A stretch of DNA of 64,000 bases from Ectocarpus siliculosus. Taxonomy: Eukaryota > Sar > Phaeophyceae > Ectocarpales > Ectocarpaceae. The notes under the pieces are model-generated. The model was given only the letters and a program-made list of their open reading frames with translations. It was not told where the DNA came from and did not search any database. Of this stretch, positions 48,101-60,155 are shown piece after piece. The position numbers were made by a program, and so were the translations under genes. The stretch lies in contig FN649746.1 of NCBI GenBank assembly GCA_000310025.1, forward strand, positions 520,989 through 584,988, written 5' to 3'. Each line of letters opens with the position of its first letter. The stretch's first letter is position 1.

Positions 48101-50381
48101 GAGGCGCGTTTGCATCGCGATCTCGACCAGCTCGGACGAAAAAACAAGGACACGTTTGAGACATCGGCGATGCGGGAAGGATTAGAAGGAGAACGGGTCG
48201 TCGCTGGTGGTGACGATGACGGTGGCGGTAGTGATGCGGGCACAGCCTCTTCTACCGGTCATGACGTGGTATACCCTCGGTTGACTATGGCCGCTGTCAA
48301 CAGCCCCAGAAAGAAGAAGCCCGGGCAACGGCGGCAGCACCACCAGCACCAGCACCAGCAAGATGCCACAGTTGTTTCTTCTGCTGGAGCTGATTGCCAG
48401 GGCTATGAGCGACGAAAGGGTGGCCCAGTGGTTGGCGATTGTGGTAGTGATGGTGGTGCTTTAGGCGGCAGGCTCGGAGAAGTCGGGCGGCTCCCCTCAC
48501 CGCCTCGCCTGTTGGAGGCAAACGACAGAGGCGGGACCCGCGGTAGTGATCGGATTGGGAATGCTGGTGCACGAAAAGATGAACTTCCCGTGGAAGGGAG
48601 CGCCGGAAACGAAAAGCCCGCCCCCCCGGAACATTCCAACGGGGGCGCCTCACACCAGCGACGATTGCCAAAACCCACAGAGATCGACACCCCGGGGGAA
48701 GAGGTTGGCGGCAAGGAACGGGTAGGTTCTTCCAGCAAGAATCGGGCGGCTGCGGCGGCTACGGCTGTGGCAAGGCACCAGGTTGTAGCCAATCCCTATG
48801 CGACGGCCGGGGTGACCAGCCGGGGGGGGGCGGGGCGAGGAGGAGAACGGGCGCGCGATGACAAGCCGCCCAACTACAAGTTCCAGGAGGTGGGAAGCTG
48901 ACTCTTCCGTGAGGCGTGGGAGATGCACGGTGGCAGGAGACACAAGTGTAGAGCGTATGCCGATATGTCAACAGCTCGGTTGATAACAAGAATAGGGTCG
49001 ATATCACAGGACCATCCATCTCAACTTTTTCGTGGAGGTGCTTCGAACGTGTCGATGTCTCCGCCGCTCCTTGTAACCCACCGAACATTCCTCATCGCTG
49101 CTCCTTGCATCCCACCGAATTTTCCTCATCTGGTTTGGGCAGGTGGTCAGAGACCGATCCAAAAGGGCGATGATGAAAGGGCACGACTGCGAGCACTGTG
49201 CGGCGTACCTAGCGGCGGTGGGGGGGTCTCCAGGAGAGCGAGAGGCGATTCTCAACATGTGCTCACGGTGAGGTTAACAGAGCCAGGTTTGCTCGTGCTG
49301 TAGCCCCCGGACTGTTTTCGTAAACCCCAGAACTGTACGTTGCGCATACAAAAGTTACTGCATCGCATCTGTTTCGTTTACCGTAGAGTGCGGACGTCGT
49401 GTATGCACCTTTCTACAACCCAGGGTCCTGCCCGATCACAAGTACGCATGGGTGTAACGCTACAGAAAATAGTTTTTCGGATAGTTTTTTCGAAACTGTG
49501 TGGATGGCGTAATCTCGAGGTGCTTTCCGTCTGAAGATATTTGTTTTGTAGAGACCACAGGCTGTATAGTGTACCGCGACGCAGGACGCAGACCCGATAC
49601 ATTTGGGTCGTCGCCTTAAAGAAAAAATGTTATCTCAAGTCCTCGGTGTCCACTAAATTGTGTGCGATTAGGTATTAGCTGTCTGGAACAGGCCAACGTG
49701 TTTCCCGGTTGCGGCCCGCAGTGCAAGGGACAACATGGCGAAAACAACAACAAATTGTCACGAAAAATGACTTCTCGGGTTTAGTAGTACACCTCGACAG
49801 TGGAAGTACTGCTTCTCTTACGAAGGGTGTCGGGTGCCAAGTATCCCTCGACTTTGAAGTCAACACGTTTTTTTGGCGGAGAATTGGATGTCCTACCTAA
49901 CGTATGTGCAGACACACATACGGTGTGGCTTGAAACCTTGTGGGAAACGACACGTCACAACTTCTTCGAGGGCAAGGTGTCCTTCGCTTTTGCATCCCGG
50001 CGTCGAGTATATTCCCTCCGTCGAGCGCTCGTCTGCCCTCTATCTGTCGGCAAGAGATTATTCTATCCTCCGCATTGCGCAAGGTTTCGCATGTGCTTGT
50101 CTGCTATGTCTTGTCATGGTGCATGATGCTTTCCTCCGCGGTTAACTCAGATTTTCTTTTTGGGGGGCGCAGCAGTCGGCTTGCTTGTGTGTGTCCGGTT
50201 ATGGTTGATTACTGTGCCCGTTCACCTTTGTGTTGCTTTCTTCCCTTCGCAATTCCTGACGTTTTTTCACACTGCCTCCCCCAGGCACAAGTACACCGAG
50301 GCGAACGGCCGGCCGGCGGAAACCCCGGATGGCTTTTGGGACCTCTCTTTCGCTGACAGCATCGACCCCGATAAACACTAG
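45176..50381 (+). CDS. RBBP8/SAE2: CtIP / Sae2 / COM1 DNA-end resection protein homologue, about 1,005 aa
   Basis: Five exons join in phase: 45176-45357, 45653-45724, 46348-48889, 49143-49267 and 50285-50381 (TAG). The C-terminus is diagnostic of the family. Exon 3 ends NYKFQE, exon 4 reads VVRDRSKRAMMKGHDCEHC (CxxC at 948/951), and the exon 4/5 junction gives CSRHKYTEANG (RHR-like motif) followed by AETPDGFWDLSF. The TP at 987-988 matches the conserved CDK site next to FW in CtIP and Sae2. Residues about 45-140 form a long coiled coil (KKENKRLARVVGDAKREN...), the expected oligomerisation region. The 700-residue middle is Gly/Ser/Arg/Pro-rich and disordered. Known role: with MRE11-RAD50-NBS1/XRS2 it starts resection of double-strand breaks and removes Spo11 in meiosis. 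The start at 45176 is the first ATG after stops. Exon 2's donor region is duplicated in tandem. Confidence 0.9.
45713..45908 (+). repeat. 98-bp direct tandem duplication spanning the exon 2 donor of the CtIP gene
   Basis: Bases 45713-45810 and 45811-45908 appear identical. Each copy begins CTACAAGGAGAG|GTACGTC, so the exon 2 end and its splice donor occur twice. Using the second donor would retain about 98 bases and change the frame. Confidence 0.95.
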
Positions 50382-52246
50382 AGAAGCTGCAGGGGCGGTA
50401 CAACAACCGTGCGAGGGGGATGGGGATAAAGGGCTGGGCAAGTCGCTGGCGATGGCTCTTCCGTCCACTCTAGATCTCGGTCGGACGGAGGTTGGCAGCT
50501 GTTTCGGGTGCTTTACATGCCCGCCTCCTCATGTCTGAGGGCAGATACGACAGAAGCGAGCAACACAGGTACCACGCAGCGGAGACGAGAAGACCAGTCG
50601 CTGTTCTGAGCGCACCATGACGGGGCCAATTGGAGCTTGGAATACGGAGGGGCGGCGAGGTATCGGCGGAGCGAGGTATCGGCGGGGGCGCGGCGGAGGT
50701 GTTGGTGGTGGCAGCATCGGCGGCGGACGCGATACCCTGTGCTTTAAAACACCATCAACGAGGCGCTTAGCGCGCTCACAAGATGGCCGTTTCACGAGAA
50801 AGTCATGTGTTTTTTTACCACCGAAGACAATGTACAGAAATGTTAACTTTTTACGCTAGCATACCAACTGCGGTTGTGATGATATCACGTCGCGTTTAGA
50901 GACATCCATCCTTGCGAACACGTACGAACATGAACATACACGTCAAGCTTGCTATTTACGTGCCTGCACCGGCCTGACTTTGCAGAAACTTCCACCACAC
51001 TACGAGCCTCCCACACTTCCCGGACTACACACGCATAAATACCTAGAACGGAGAGGTGAGGCCAATTTACTTTACACGGAACAGGAGCCCCACTCTTCCG
51101 CCCCCCCCAAAACGAAACAAGATCATTACACCCTTGATCCGTCTCCACACGGCAGACATGAGAGTCCCCGAATATCGACCGAAAAATGGAAAGGCACAGG
51201 ATAATTGCTTTGTGATCGGGCGGACAGAATGTGTGCATGCACCCACACAAGAACAACTGTAGTTTCTACTGCCGCCAAGACAAAAGGAGCGGACACCACA
51301 AGAGGAGCTTCTGCAGGCAAAGCGGCGCCGACCAATAAACTACCCTTCGGCATCTCTGCGACGGAATGCAGGATGGGGGGGAACTGACCTCGTGAGGAAA
51401 GGGTTCAAAAACAACAAACACGCGGTAGCGCAATAACACGGGAAGGGGGGGGAAGGGGGGGCTTCAAAATGCCAACTACAACAAGCCCAAAACCACTCAT
51501 TTTTACCGGCGCTAGCTGACTGGGATCGTGGGATCTCGCGCTTCCCAAGTGATAGCGGGTTGCACGGCAAAATCTCGCTGCCGCTCAAAATGCTCAATGT
51601 GACCCCCAGAGAGGCGCGCGGAGACTGCGAGGCAGAACAACACCGTGAGTCGGTTTTTCCAATTCTACCAGGATAACTCGATCAAAACACAACAGAAATG
51701 GGATGACCACATGCATGTGAAACACCCAACTTGGTAGATAAAAGGGTGCACCTTGTACACGCCCCTTGTAGACAACCCCCCCCGCCGGTAAGAGCAGACC
51801 TCCGTTACCACACCCGTAGGGCATCGGGCACGAAACGCTAACGATCAAATACAGGCCATCCATGCATATATGAAGTAATTTGTCAAGTGAGTCCTACTGC
51901 TGCAGGCCAGGCGCCTTCAGTGACCGCCACATGCAGTCGGAATTCGAGGAGGTGCAGAATCGCATCTACAGCGGCCGCAGCCTAGGCTAGTTCGCCAGGC
52001 GGAAACACATACCGACGCCACGTGTTACAGCCATCCCAGCCAACGCCCTACTCGAATCAGCAAACCGCATCATCGCGGCCGCGGCTCTCTCTCTTCCTCG
52101 GATACGCGGAATGAGTAAGTTGCGCACCTTCATCCCAAGGTTGCCAGCAACACAGGCCAGCAGACGCTGGATTACTTCCCCGCAGCCAACTCAACACCTC
52201 CCGTCCGTGTATTTCCTTCTGTCGAGCCCGTCTATCTACTTACCGT
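50382..52246. other. Convergent intergenic region between CtIP and SPG1 genes
   Basis: This should hold both 3' UTRs. A candidate terminal exon is listed separately at 51906. A plus-strand GGC-rich stretch lies at 50640-50735. A minus-strand ORF from about 51353 (MPKGSLLVGAALPAEAPLVV) starts with ATG but has no supporting features. Confidence 0.35.
51906..51990 (+). CDS. Possible terminal exon of an unknown small gene
   Basis: After an acceptor-like sequence (ctgctgcag) the frame reads PGAFSDRHMQSEFEEVQNRI, then YSGRSLG and TAG at 51988-51990. The composition looks protein-like, but I found no upstream exon that joins it with confidence, so it may be noise. Confidence 0.2.
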
Positions 52247-55200
52247 CTACTTCGCGGCCCCTTTCCGGGCGTCTGCCGCCCCTTCCGTCGGCGATGACGA
52301 CGAAGATGATGATGATGCTTTCTTGGCCTTGCTCGCGGCGGCCTCCCCTTCTTCCTTCGAGAACAGCAGCAGCGGTTCCCCTGCACCAGATATCTCGTCC
52401 AGGTTGCACCTCAAGTCGAACACCCTAGACAAAACCACCTTGAACATCTGTGCGATCGGAATATCATGTTTTTTGTTTTCCGTCGGCGAATGAAACACAA
52501 AGCGCGAATATGGAGGACGCAGTGTGTCAGCTGGAGGGTTGATTCTGCACGCAAGTGCGGCAGACGCAAACTTGGCGACGCGCATCCTTGTTCTAAGGCC
52601 GCACCACAGCCTCTGCGGTCAAGGCAGACGAGCGTCGGGACCTACTACCAGGGCGAGGCTTGACTGCGGACAGTTTCTGACGCTCCTACAATACTCCTCA
52701 GCGGAAGAGCAGAAACGGGCTACTGCAGTGGAGTGCTCCAAGGTTCTTCATGGGTTTCGAAGCTTAGGCGTAAGGTGTGTGTAGGGTATCGCATGGGTGA
52801 GGCACGTGAGCTGTGTGCATGGGTGAGGCACGTGAGCTGTGTGCATGCGCGGACACGGGGTTCTCCGTAGGGACATCCTTCTTCTCACGTTTCTTTGGCG
52901 AAGCGGCAAGTGTTTACACGACATCGGGAGTGGCATGTGAGAAACCGCGGGGGGCCGTCAACATAGTTCGCGAACAGACCGCTCGCCAATGCAATGCACT
53001 ATCAACCTCGACAGCTACAAACGACTCCAGTCCTTGCCTTTTGCACGTTGATGGAGTGGGATGCCGACGTGAATATCAGTGGCGCGTGCATTGCCTTCGC
53101 GAACTTGCGTGCCTGGGAAAGGGTTTCACGAAAAGGGGCCGAATGAAGCGAGGACGGTGAACAAAGCAAGGATGGAGAACGACACGAAGAAATGCAGACA
53201 ACGCGAACCAAATGCTTCAGGGGCAAGGTGCACGTTGCCGAAGAGATGGACCCACCATTCACATGAAAACCCAAAACTAAACGTACACAATAGCAGCAAC
53301 AACAACGACAACATCAACCGTCACCACCCCAACAACCACCGCAACCGTTAGACCAACCGAACCAGCAACCACAAAAAAAAAACATACCTGTTTGTCGATA
53401 TCTCGTTGCTCTTCGGCCGGCATTGACGTGTACAGGTCGTACTTTGTCCCCACGAGGAACGCGTACGCACTCCGGTTGAGCCCTCGCACCTTATATTCAA
53501 ATTTTCCCACAGCCCCGCATCCCATACAAACAAACAAGCCAGCGAGGGGTCCCAATACACCCAGGGTAAGGAAAGGCGATAGGATTCGCCACGAGTGTTA
53601 CTGAGCAACTGTGATGATCGGCTCAAAGGCTACACCGTACATGTCCTCGATCCACAGGACGGCAAGATTTGAGCTTTTGGGTGGTATGACAACTACCAGG
53701 GATGTCCATACCATCCGTTACATCCACCGGTACCACTGCTTGGTTCATCTGTCAATGGTCCTCGTTGACTGATCTTATCACGTGTAGATGAGCCCTGATT
53801 CGCTCACCAAGGGGAAAGGGTTACGGTTAGGGTAAGCACCGTAGGAGGCGGAGAGATGGCACCCCCCCTAGACCGACGTTGAAAGCTCGATTGCTCCACA
53901 ACCAAGGGGGGGGTGGAAAGAGCCCGATGCGTCTACGGAAAGCCCTCCATGAGATGTTTCTAAAACCACCATTTATTGTGTTGGTGCAAGCTTGGTTGTG
54001 GAGTAATCGAGTTTCGAAGATTGGTCTAGGGGGGTGCAATCTCCCCGCCCCATACGGCATGCCCTTCGGTGAACTAGTTATCTGTCCCATCCATCGGTTG
54101 CTCTCTCCCAATCATCTATCTCACCTGTCGGTACCACTCCTTGACTGAGTTGAGCGTGCTCTTCCGGGAAAGGTCGAACATGAAAAAGATAGCCACCGCA
54201 TCGTTACATACCTGAACACGAAAGCCACGGCAGCGGGGTCGGGGTCATGGCAACAGGAGATATACATTGGTGTGGGAAATCAAGAGAGTGAACGGCAAAA
54301 TACAAAAAGTTAGCGCATGCAAGGTCGGAAGAAGTCGTTGGCCCCTGGATTCGGTCGACATGGACCGGCGGCACGTTTCAATCGACCGTACGTGTGGGCG
54401 AATTCAAGTGCAGTGGGCTAAAGCTTGATGAGCTGAATCAAGAAACAACCAAAATTACTGACAAGCCGTCCTCACGCTTACCAAAGGAAGCATGCTCAGG
54501 AATTCTCGCTGCCCGCCCAAATCCCAAATACTGAACGTAATCTCGGTATTCCTGAGTGTGATGGTCTTTTCCATGAAGTTAACGCCTGGAGCGCGGATCG
54601 ATTAACATGCACGCGGAGGACAGCGAGGTAAGACAGCAGCAGCGACGGGGATGATTGCCCGGGCAAGGCAGTTCGTCCGTGCACCATTTTTTATGTTTGA
54701 GCCATGTTTGAGTCAAGAAGCGAACGGAACTCCAACCATACACACAAAAGCAACGATTGTACTCCACATAAAAATTGGAAATGCATCGTGAACAACGGCC
54801 AAAGCCATTGTCAACTTACGGCAAAACCCACAACACATCCCCCGTAGAACCCTGCAGTGAGCTCGCGAGAAAAACCCTCCAGCACGAACGCTCAAACAAG
54901 AGGAATATGAACAACAATGACAGGATTTTGTCAGCGAACGCTTGCAAGAACCACCCGCTCTTGTAGCTACTTTGAAGTAGGTGCCAAGAGCAACAGGAGG
55001 ATCGGTGCTGAAAGAATCGTCATTTGACCGTCACTGCTGCAAACGTACGTGTCATATATCAATCGGCGTAGACAACTGGGCGCGACTCGAAAACGCAATA
55101 TTTTCCAATCAGCAATGAGCCACTCCAAGAATGCGTACAATACCAGCATGGGTGAAGTTCCACAGAGATCTGAAACAGCGTTCTTTGCCACCGTATAACC

Positions 55201-57436
55201 GTAAAACCGCACAACGGACGAGACTCGAAACTTCGGGAAAGCACACACACAACTCCTGTTGAACTAACATGCACGCAATTACTTGCAGCGATTCCCAACC
55301 TAATGCTAGCTACCCTACAGCGTTGCCCCGCACGCCCTTGAGGCGCAAACCGCAATGCCGACATCAATCGTGAACGGAGCACAAAATGGCATCAAGGTCT
55401 TTCTAACAAACCTACCAATGCAGCAGCAAATGAGCCTGCCCGCCGCACACGCCTGTACAGCAGCAATGGCAGAGGACTGGCGTGCAAAATTTGCAACGCG
55501 TGTGTTTACCCATGAAGTCAGCGCCGCTTGCTCTCCCGCTCACCCAAAGTCATGATGTACTCCTCGTCGAACTTGTTCTCGACGTACTTGACCATTAGCG
55601 TGGTTTTCCCGACCTGTGCATCCCCCACCATGCCTACCTGTGTTGCAGAAATGGCCACACAATGAACGCCCCGCGGACCATTAGATCTACCGTGTACGCG
55701 GTGTGAGTGTCAAGCACGAGCACCCACAAGAAAAGTATCCGGTGGCGCCGACGGGAGCACCTGCGCTGTCGCGATAAACCATCACTAAACACGGTCCTCG
55801 TCGTCGTGTGGGTTGAGATCCCGCTGCGAGCTCCTGTCTGAGGGCACCACTATATCTATTGCTCCTGAGCGTGCTGCATGAACTCCCGTGGGTTGCCGAA
55901 CGCACCACAGCAATTGTACATGCTTCCCTTCAACACCCTTTCGCTACAAACAATGATGCTGTCGTCTGGAACCACCCGCGGGTCGGAAATTTTTCGGGGA
56001 CAAATAATCGAAATTGGTTCCCGGAAAAAAACGCATGCACAGCTTGGTTTTCCTTTAGCCGTGGCTGCATGGCCGTGGTCTTTTTCCTCTGCTGTGGCGG
56101 CAGGGTAGCAACGTAGCTCTTATCTACACGATTGCACAGATGCTTACCGTTTGCGTGTGGTCGCATTCCTTTTCGGGGCAATATGTATGGATAAACAAGC
56201 GGGGTCACGCAGGAGGAAGACTACCGAAGGTTGTGCTTCTCTCTCGGGGGCCCCGCTGATGCTCGCCTTGATGTTTATAGCAAGATTCTTTCAGCCGTCC
56301 AACTTCCTTGTCGACCGTAACCTCAGCGTTCGTGTAAAAAACAACCCCACGAAACCATCAATGCTGTGGGGCGCATAAGTCTACGTGAACGAAGAGAGCA
56401 GAAAATCACCGAGTGCGCAATTACTGTGCCGAGATCCGAACTAACGTCCCGACCCAACTCAGAATATAGTTGCGAACGGCTAGTGCACTTTGCCGGACGA
56501 AGGGGGTCACCGGCGGTGAATAGCGCTCTTTCTCCGGAGTAAGTTCGTTTCCTGTTACATAGGCAGACCACGATCCGTTGCCGCAAGCACTGGTTGTCCT
56601 GCGGGTGTACTTGAGTATGTACATCGCGGGAACTTGTAATATCCGGCGCGTCTTTGTGGGCGGTTCGTTTGTCCTCGGATTACCGCGACTTTTAAAACGG
56701 CGGTTGGGTAATGGGTTCAACTACCACTAGCGTGCTGACATTCTGACCCTTCTCGAAGGATGGGTCGGCTCTCGGGATGCGGGGGGGCGGCAGGGGATGC
56801 CCGGCAACCAAGTTACCGCTGTAGAGTGTAGCGAGACAAGTACATTATCAGCAGACTTCTGATCGCAATCCTATCAACCAATGATTTCGCGAGAGTCACA
56901 GCGAAAATTGGCGAGGGAACCACCATGAAAAGGGGCAGTTACTAGGCGACGGGCCCAAAAACATGCATAATACATGATAACAGAGCTCAATTTTTTGGGC
57001 CTTGTTGGTGTGGGATGTGATGTGCGACAGAGGCAGCGGCCGGCCCTGGGGTCTTGAGTTGTATGCATACTTCAGAAGTACAATGTAGAGATTTTTCAAA
57101 TGGACGAACGAAACCACACTCTGTGTCAATGGGACCGAAAAAACTTCACAGCTATAGCTCCTGCGTCCAGAACCCGTGCTTCTCGCCCCTACGTAGATAT
57201 ACCGATATAATCTCTGCTGCAACCAATTAGTACAAGTCAGCCCGCGAGCACGCACATAACAAAATCTCTGTCTCATGTCCCTGGCGCAATCTCGCCTCTC
57301 CTGAAACATCTCTCTAAATTGATGACGGGCAAAGGAGACTGATGGCCTCGAACCCAAGTGGGACAGCACTGAAAACATATCGCACCTTGACCACCACATT
57401 GTTCCTGCTTGCGTCGTGCGCCTTAGTCTCCGCCAT
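52247..57436 (-). CDS. SPG1: SPG1/TEM1-type Ras-superfamily GTPase, 237 aa
   Basis: Seven exons join exactly in phase: 57436-57386, 55637-55544, 54585-54482, 54211-54125, 53489-53388, 53112-53038 and 52447-52247 (TAG). All G boxes are present. G1 is [15 protein letters not shown] (residues 18-32), and G2 Thr is in [15 protein letters not shown]3 is [11 protein letters not shown] (67-77; DLGGQ rather than DTAGQ, as in this family), G4 is LVGTKYDLY (125-132) and G5 is FTSAS (160-164). [33 protein letters not shown] and [14 protein letters not shown] are characteristic of Spg1/Tem1. Known role: switch at the spindle pole that triggers septation and mitotic exit in fungi; relatives exist in plants and protists. 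The C-terminal 35 residues are Lys/Ser/Ala-rich, with no CaaX lipid motif. The intron after 53038 has a GC donor (AAG|GCAAGG). The first intron is 1.75 kb. Confidence 0.95.
52793..52844. repeat. 26-bp tandem repeat x2
   Basis: GCATGGGTGAGGCACGTGAG followed by CTGTGT occurs twice in a row, inside the last intron of the SPG1 gene. Confidence 0.9.
53832..54068. mobile_element. MITE-like inverted-repeat element inside an SPG1 intron
   Basis: The left arm (about 53838-53907, containing CTAGACCGACGTTGAAAGCT and GATTGCTCCACAACCAAG) is the reverse complement, with a few mismatches, of the right arm (about 53990-54062, CTTGGTTGTGGAGTAATCGA to GGTGCAATCTCCCCGCC). The arms are about 70 bp and the loop about 80 bp. 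No coding capacity is seen and no clear target-site duplication was found. It could fold as a long hairpin in the SPG1 pre-mRNA. Confidence 0.75.
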
Positions 57437-58600
57437 TCCCGCTCGCGCACGCCGCTGTGTATGTGTGTTACAAGACAGCAGCAGATGGCAGCCCGCACAG
57501 AGCACCAGCAGGAGGTCGGCAGGAGGGGCCACGCCGACTAAAATACAGGGTACCCTTAAGGTAAAGAGTTACCCCGATCATGGGGACACGGGATGATGAT
57601 CTACACAACACCTTGTACCACACACCACCACTCCAAACTCCCGCACTTGCACTTAGCCGGCACCTCGCAAGACGTTCCGCAGTCCGACACACAGGAGAGG
57701 CCTCGTCACATGCACCCTCGCTCGAGAGATTAAGGGCTTCAGGAGAAGGGAGAGACGCCGGCAGGGGGGGGACAGCCCCCAACGAATTTTTGTCGGGTGA
57801 CCAACTATTGTAACTTTGGGAGGGAGTGGGACGAACGCAGCAAGGGCGGTGTGAAAGCCCCCATCTCTCACGCACACACACGCTAGATTTCCTTCTCCTT
57901 CCGCCGATCACACCATCGCGGCGGAAGATCGCGGCGGAAGAGCCGGCGGAAGCGAGAAAGAGGGAGAGATCGAGAGGAAGAAGCGCAAGAAAAGGCAGTG
58001 GAGTAGCGCCCCCTTGTCTTGACTTCAAACGCAAGAGCTCTGCTGCTGCCGCCTGTTGAAGCTTGGAGAGAGCACAAGCAACTTCTTTGTCCGGCACGAC
58101 TTCACGGCGGAGAGAATCTGCGGGAGGGAGCCCCGCCTGCCGTGCTTACTGCTAATTACCGCGTACCTTTACGGACCAATGCCTAGGATGGCCCTCCAAA
58201 GGCAAGAAAACAGCCGGGCGATAATCGGCGGGTCAGTAACAGGGCTTCCAGCGGTGGAGGAAGACGGGGCAGATCCGGTGAGACACTGCTGTTGTTGTGC
58301 GTGACATTCATTTTCCAGCTCCATGTGTCCCGCTAAGTATTCTGCCTTTGACTTGCCGGTGTGCATCACGTGCGCATATGCAACCGCAGGGGCGAAGAAA
58401 AACAGACCTACGTATGCTACCCTACTCTGCCACAGGGCCGGAACAAAATGTAGCCGATGCTTGCGCTGGACGCTTTGGGGGGTTGTCTCGTAGGTCCCCC
58501 TGCAGCAGAGAGCCAGAACTGCTGTTGTGGTGGTCTCTTCTTTTGCCATGAAAAAAAAAAATGTAAGCGCTGCTGCATGCTGCATAATGCGGCTATCTTC
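57437..58600. other. Region upstream of SPG1
   Basis: This contains the SPG1 promoter and 5' UTR. A plus-strand ATG at 58188 opens a 30-codon frame (MALQRQENSRAIIGGSVTGL) ending at a donor-like gtgaga; no following exon was identified. Otherwise no gene is seen. Confidence 0.3.
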
Positions 58601-59018
58601 TTTTTTTTTATTTTTCTTAATATGACACAACGAAACCATCTCTATCATAGAAAAGAGTCTGAGACAGATTAGCAATGGATTCATAGCTTCTTTTGTCGGC
58701 GCCCAACCCAGTCTGCGCAATCTTCAGTTTGCCCTGCGGGTTCACGTGGGCAAACTTCACGCAGCGCACCAACGCTCACGGCATTGAGTTCAAGTAATGG
58801 ATAACTTCCCAACATAACATATATGAGACACACAAGACAGCTACCAAACTGTTTTGATGAGCCTGTTACCCGCAGGGGAGATGTCCCTAATGCTGTCTGC
58901 GAAAATCGTAGACATAGAGGTACTTTTTGACGATATGAATTCATTGCTAATCTGTCTCTGACTTTTCTATGATAGAGATGGATTCATTGTGTCATATTAA
59001 GAAAAAAAAATTAAAAAA
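58601..59018. mobile_element. MITE-like element with about 80-bp terminal inverted repeats
   Basis: The left arm, 58601-58684, reads TTTTTCTTAATATGACACAA ... CCATCTCTATCATAGAAAAG ... GACAGATTAGCAATG. Its near-perfect reverse complement is at 58935-59018. The internal 250 bp holds an 88-codon minus-strand ORF starting at the inner edge of the right arm (58944->58681) with no recognisable domain. It is a non-autonomous DNA transposon or foldback element by structure. The ends are A/T-rich, so an exact target duplication cannot be read. Confidence 0.85.
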
Positions 59019-59650
59019 GTCTGTTGGCGAGGGGTTCCGCGGAATCTTGTGCCACTTTGAGTGAAGAGTGCGAGTTTCACGGAGAGGTCACGCATGCATG
59101 ACGTGCTGGTGCGTACGATACCGCGGGAAAATGAAAGGGACAGATTGAACTTGGCGTCGGATGTAACTTGGCGTCCGTCAATCAGCAGTCGAGCTACACA
59201 GCAGCAGTAGTCAGCAGTAGTTAGCGCCCGCACTTCAAACCTGGCAGTTAAGAAATTGATGCAGCCTCGAAAAACTTAAAATCTAAGAACTTGAGCACAT
59301 TTCGTGAGCTCGGTAAGGAACCCCTATACGAACAGGTATAGGTGTGCATATATGGCGGCCATTTCCATTTCTAGCCCACGAGAGGAGATAGGAACCCTCC
59401 TTCGGCCAAAACTAGGTAGAGCTTCTTGAGGGCGGGCGCAAACTGCTGTACCCACCCAGGTATCCGAATGTGCTTCGTGTGTTTCTACCTCCACGCCCAA
59501 CGTCCCCCCGGGACCACCTCAAGTGACACCGGGTTGTTCTGGCGTCTCTGCATCTGTGCGCGAGGTCTTCTTGACTTGCGTCTGGCTTGAGATTTTTGGT
59601 GAAACACCGGCGTACAGTACCAGTCATGAATCGAATGGGTCAAACTGCTG

Positions 59651-60148
59651 TTGCACAAGGAGAGGAAACACCAGAGCAGGCGAGGTGGCTTCGCCGGCAG
59701 CAAAGAAACAACCCGTGTACAGGGTTCCCGCGCTGAAAGCGTCCGTTGTCGGGTGTCCATCGAAAAAGAACGGGGATATTTAACTCCTCAAAAAAGAGTC
59801 TTCATCGTGTGGACGACTTGTGCAGATTGTGTCAGACGGCGGCGACTCACTCACACACCCACACTCACATACCTCGACCTTTGGAGGAATGGTAGGTATC
59901 AGGTGTTCCTTCTTCCTGAGGTTCGAGGCTTTCGTGCAACGATCGTCCCAGGTATCATTGAGCGCCAAGTAGGCACAACGTGCTCAACGGCTGTAGCACA
60001 GAGAGATGCATCCGAGAGAGACACGTCGGAAAAGGACGACAAGGTCTCAAAGCGTGCGGCCCTTCTCTTCGTAGAGAAAAAATTATCGCACGTGTCCGCA
60101 GGCTTCACCCGCCTGATTGCGCTCCGTTACCGCCATCCCCGCACATGA
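59651..60148 (+). CDS. Hypothetical ORF, doubtful
   Basis: A 165-codon open frame ends TGA at 60148. Its last third (RDASERDTSEKDDKVSKRAA, then LLFVEKKLSHVSAGFTRL) has protein-like composition; the first part does not. No splice support or domain is seen. Confidence 0.2.
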   Translation: MHKERKHQSRRGGFAGSKETTRVQGSRAESVRCRVSIEKERGYLTPQKRVFIVWTTCADCVRRRRLTHTPTLTYLDLWRNGRYQVFLLPEVRGFRATIVPGIIERQVGTTCSTAVAQRDASERDTSEKDDKVSKRAALLFVEKKLSHVSAGFTRLIALRYRHPRT

Positions 60149-60155
60149 AAAAAAA

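Noticed and set aside
47010-48185. Several overlapping ORFs on both strands in the CtIP region
   Set aside because: They are shadows of the 2.5-kb GC-rich third exon of the CtIP gene.
57342-57596. Plus-strand ORF with an apparent signal peptide ([16 protein letters not shown])
   Set aside because: It covers the first exon of SPG1 (57436-57386) in antisense, where the minus-strand start, donor and phase are well supported.
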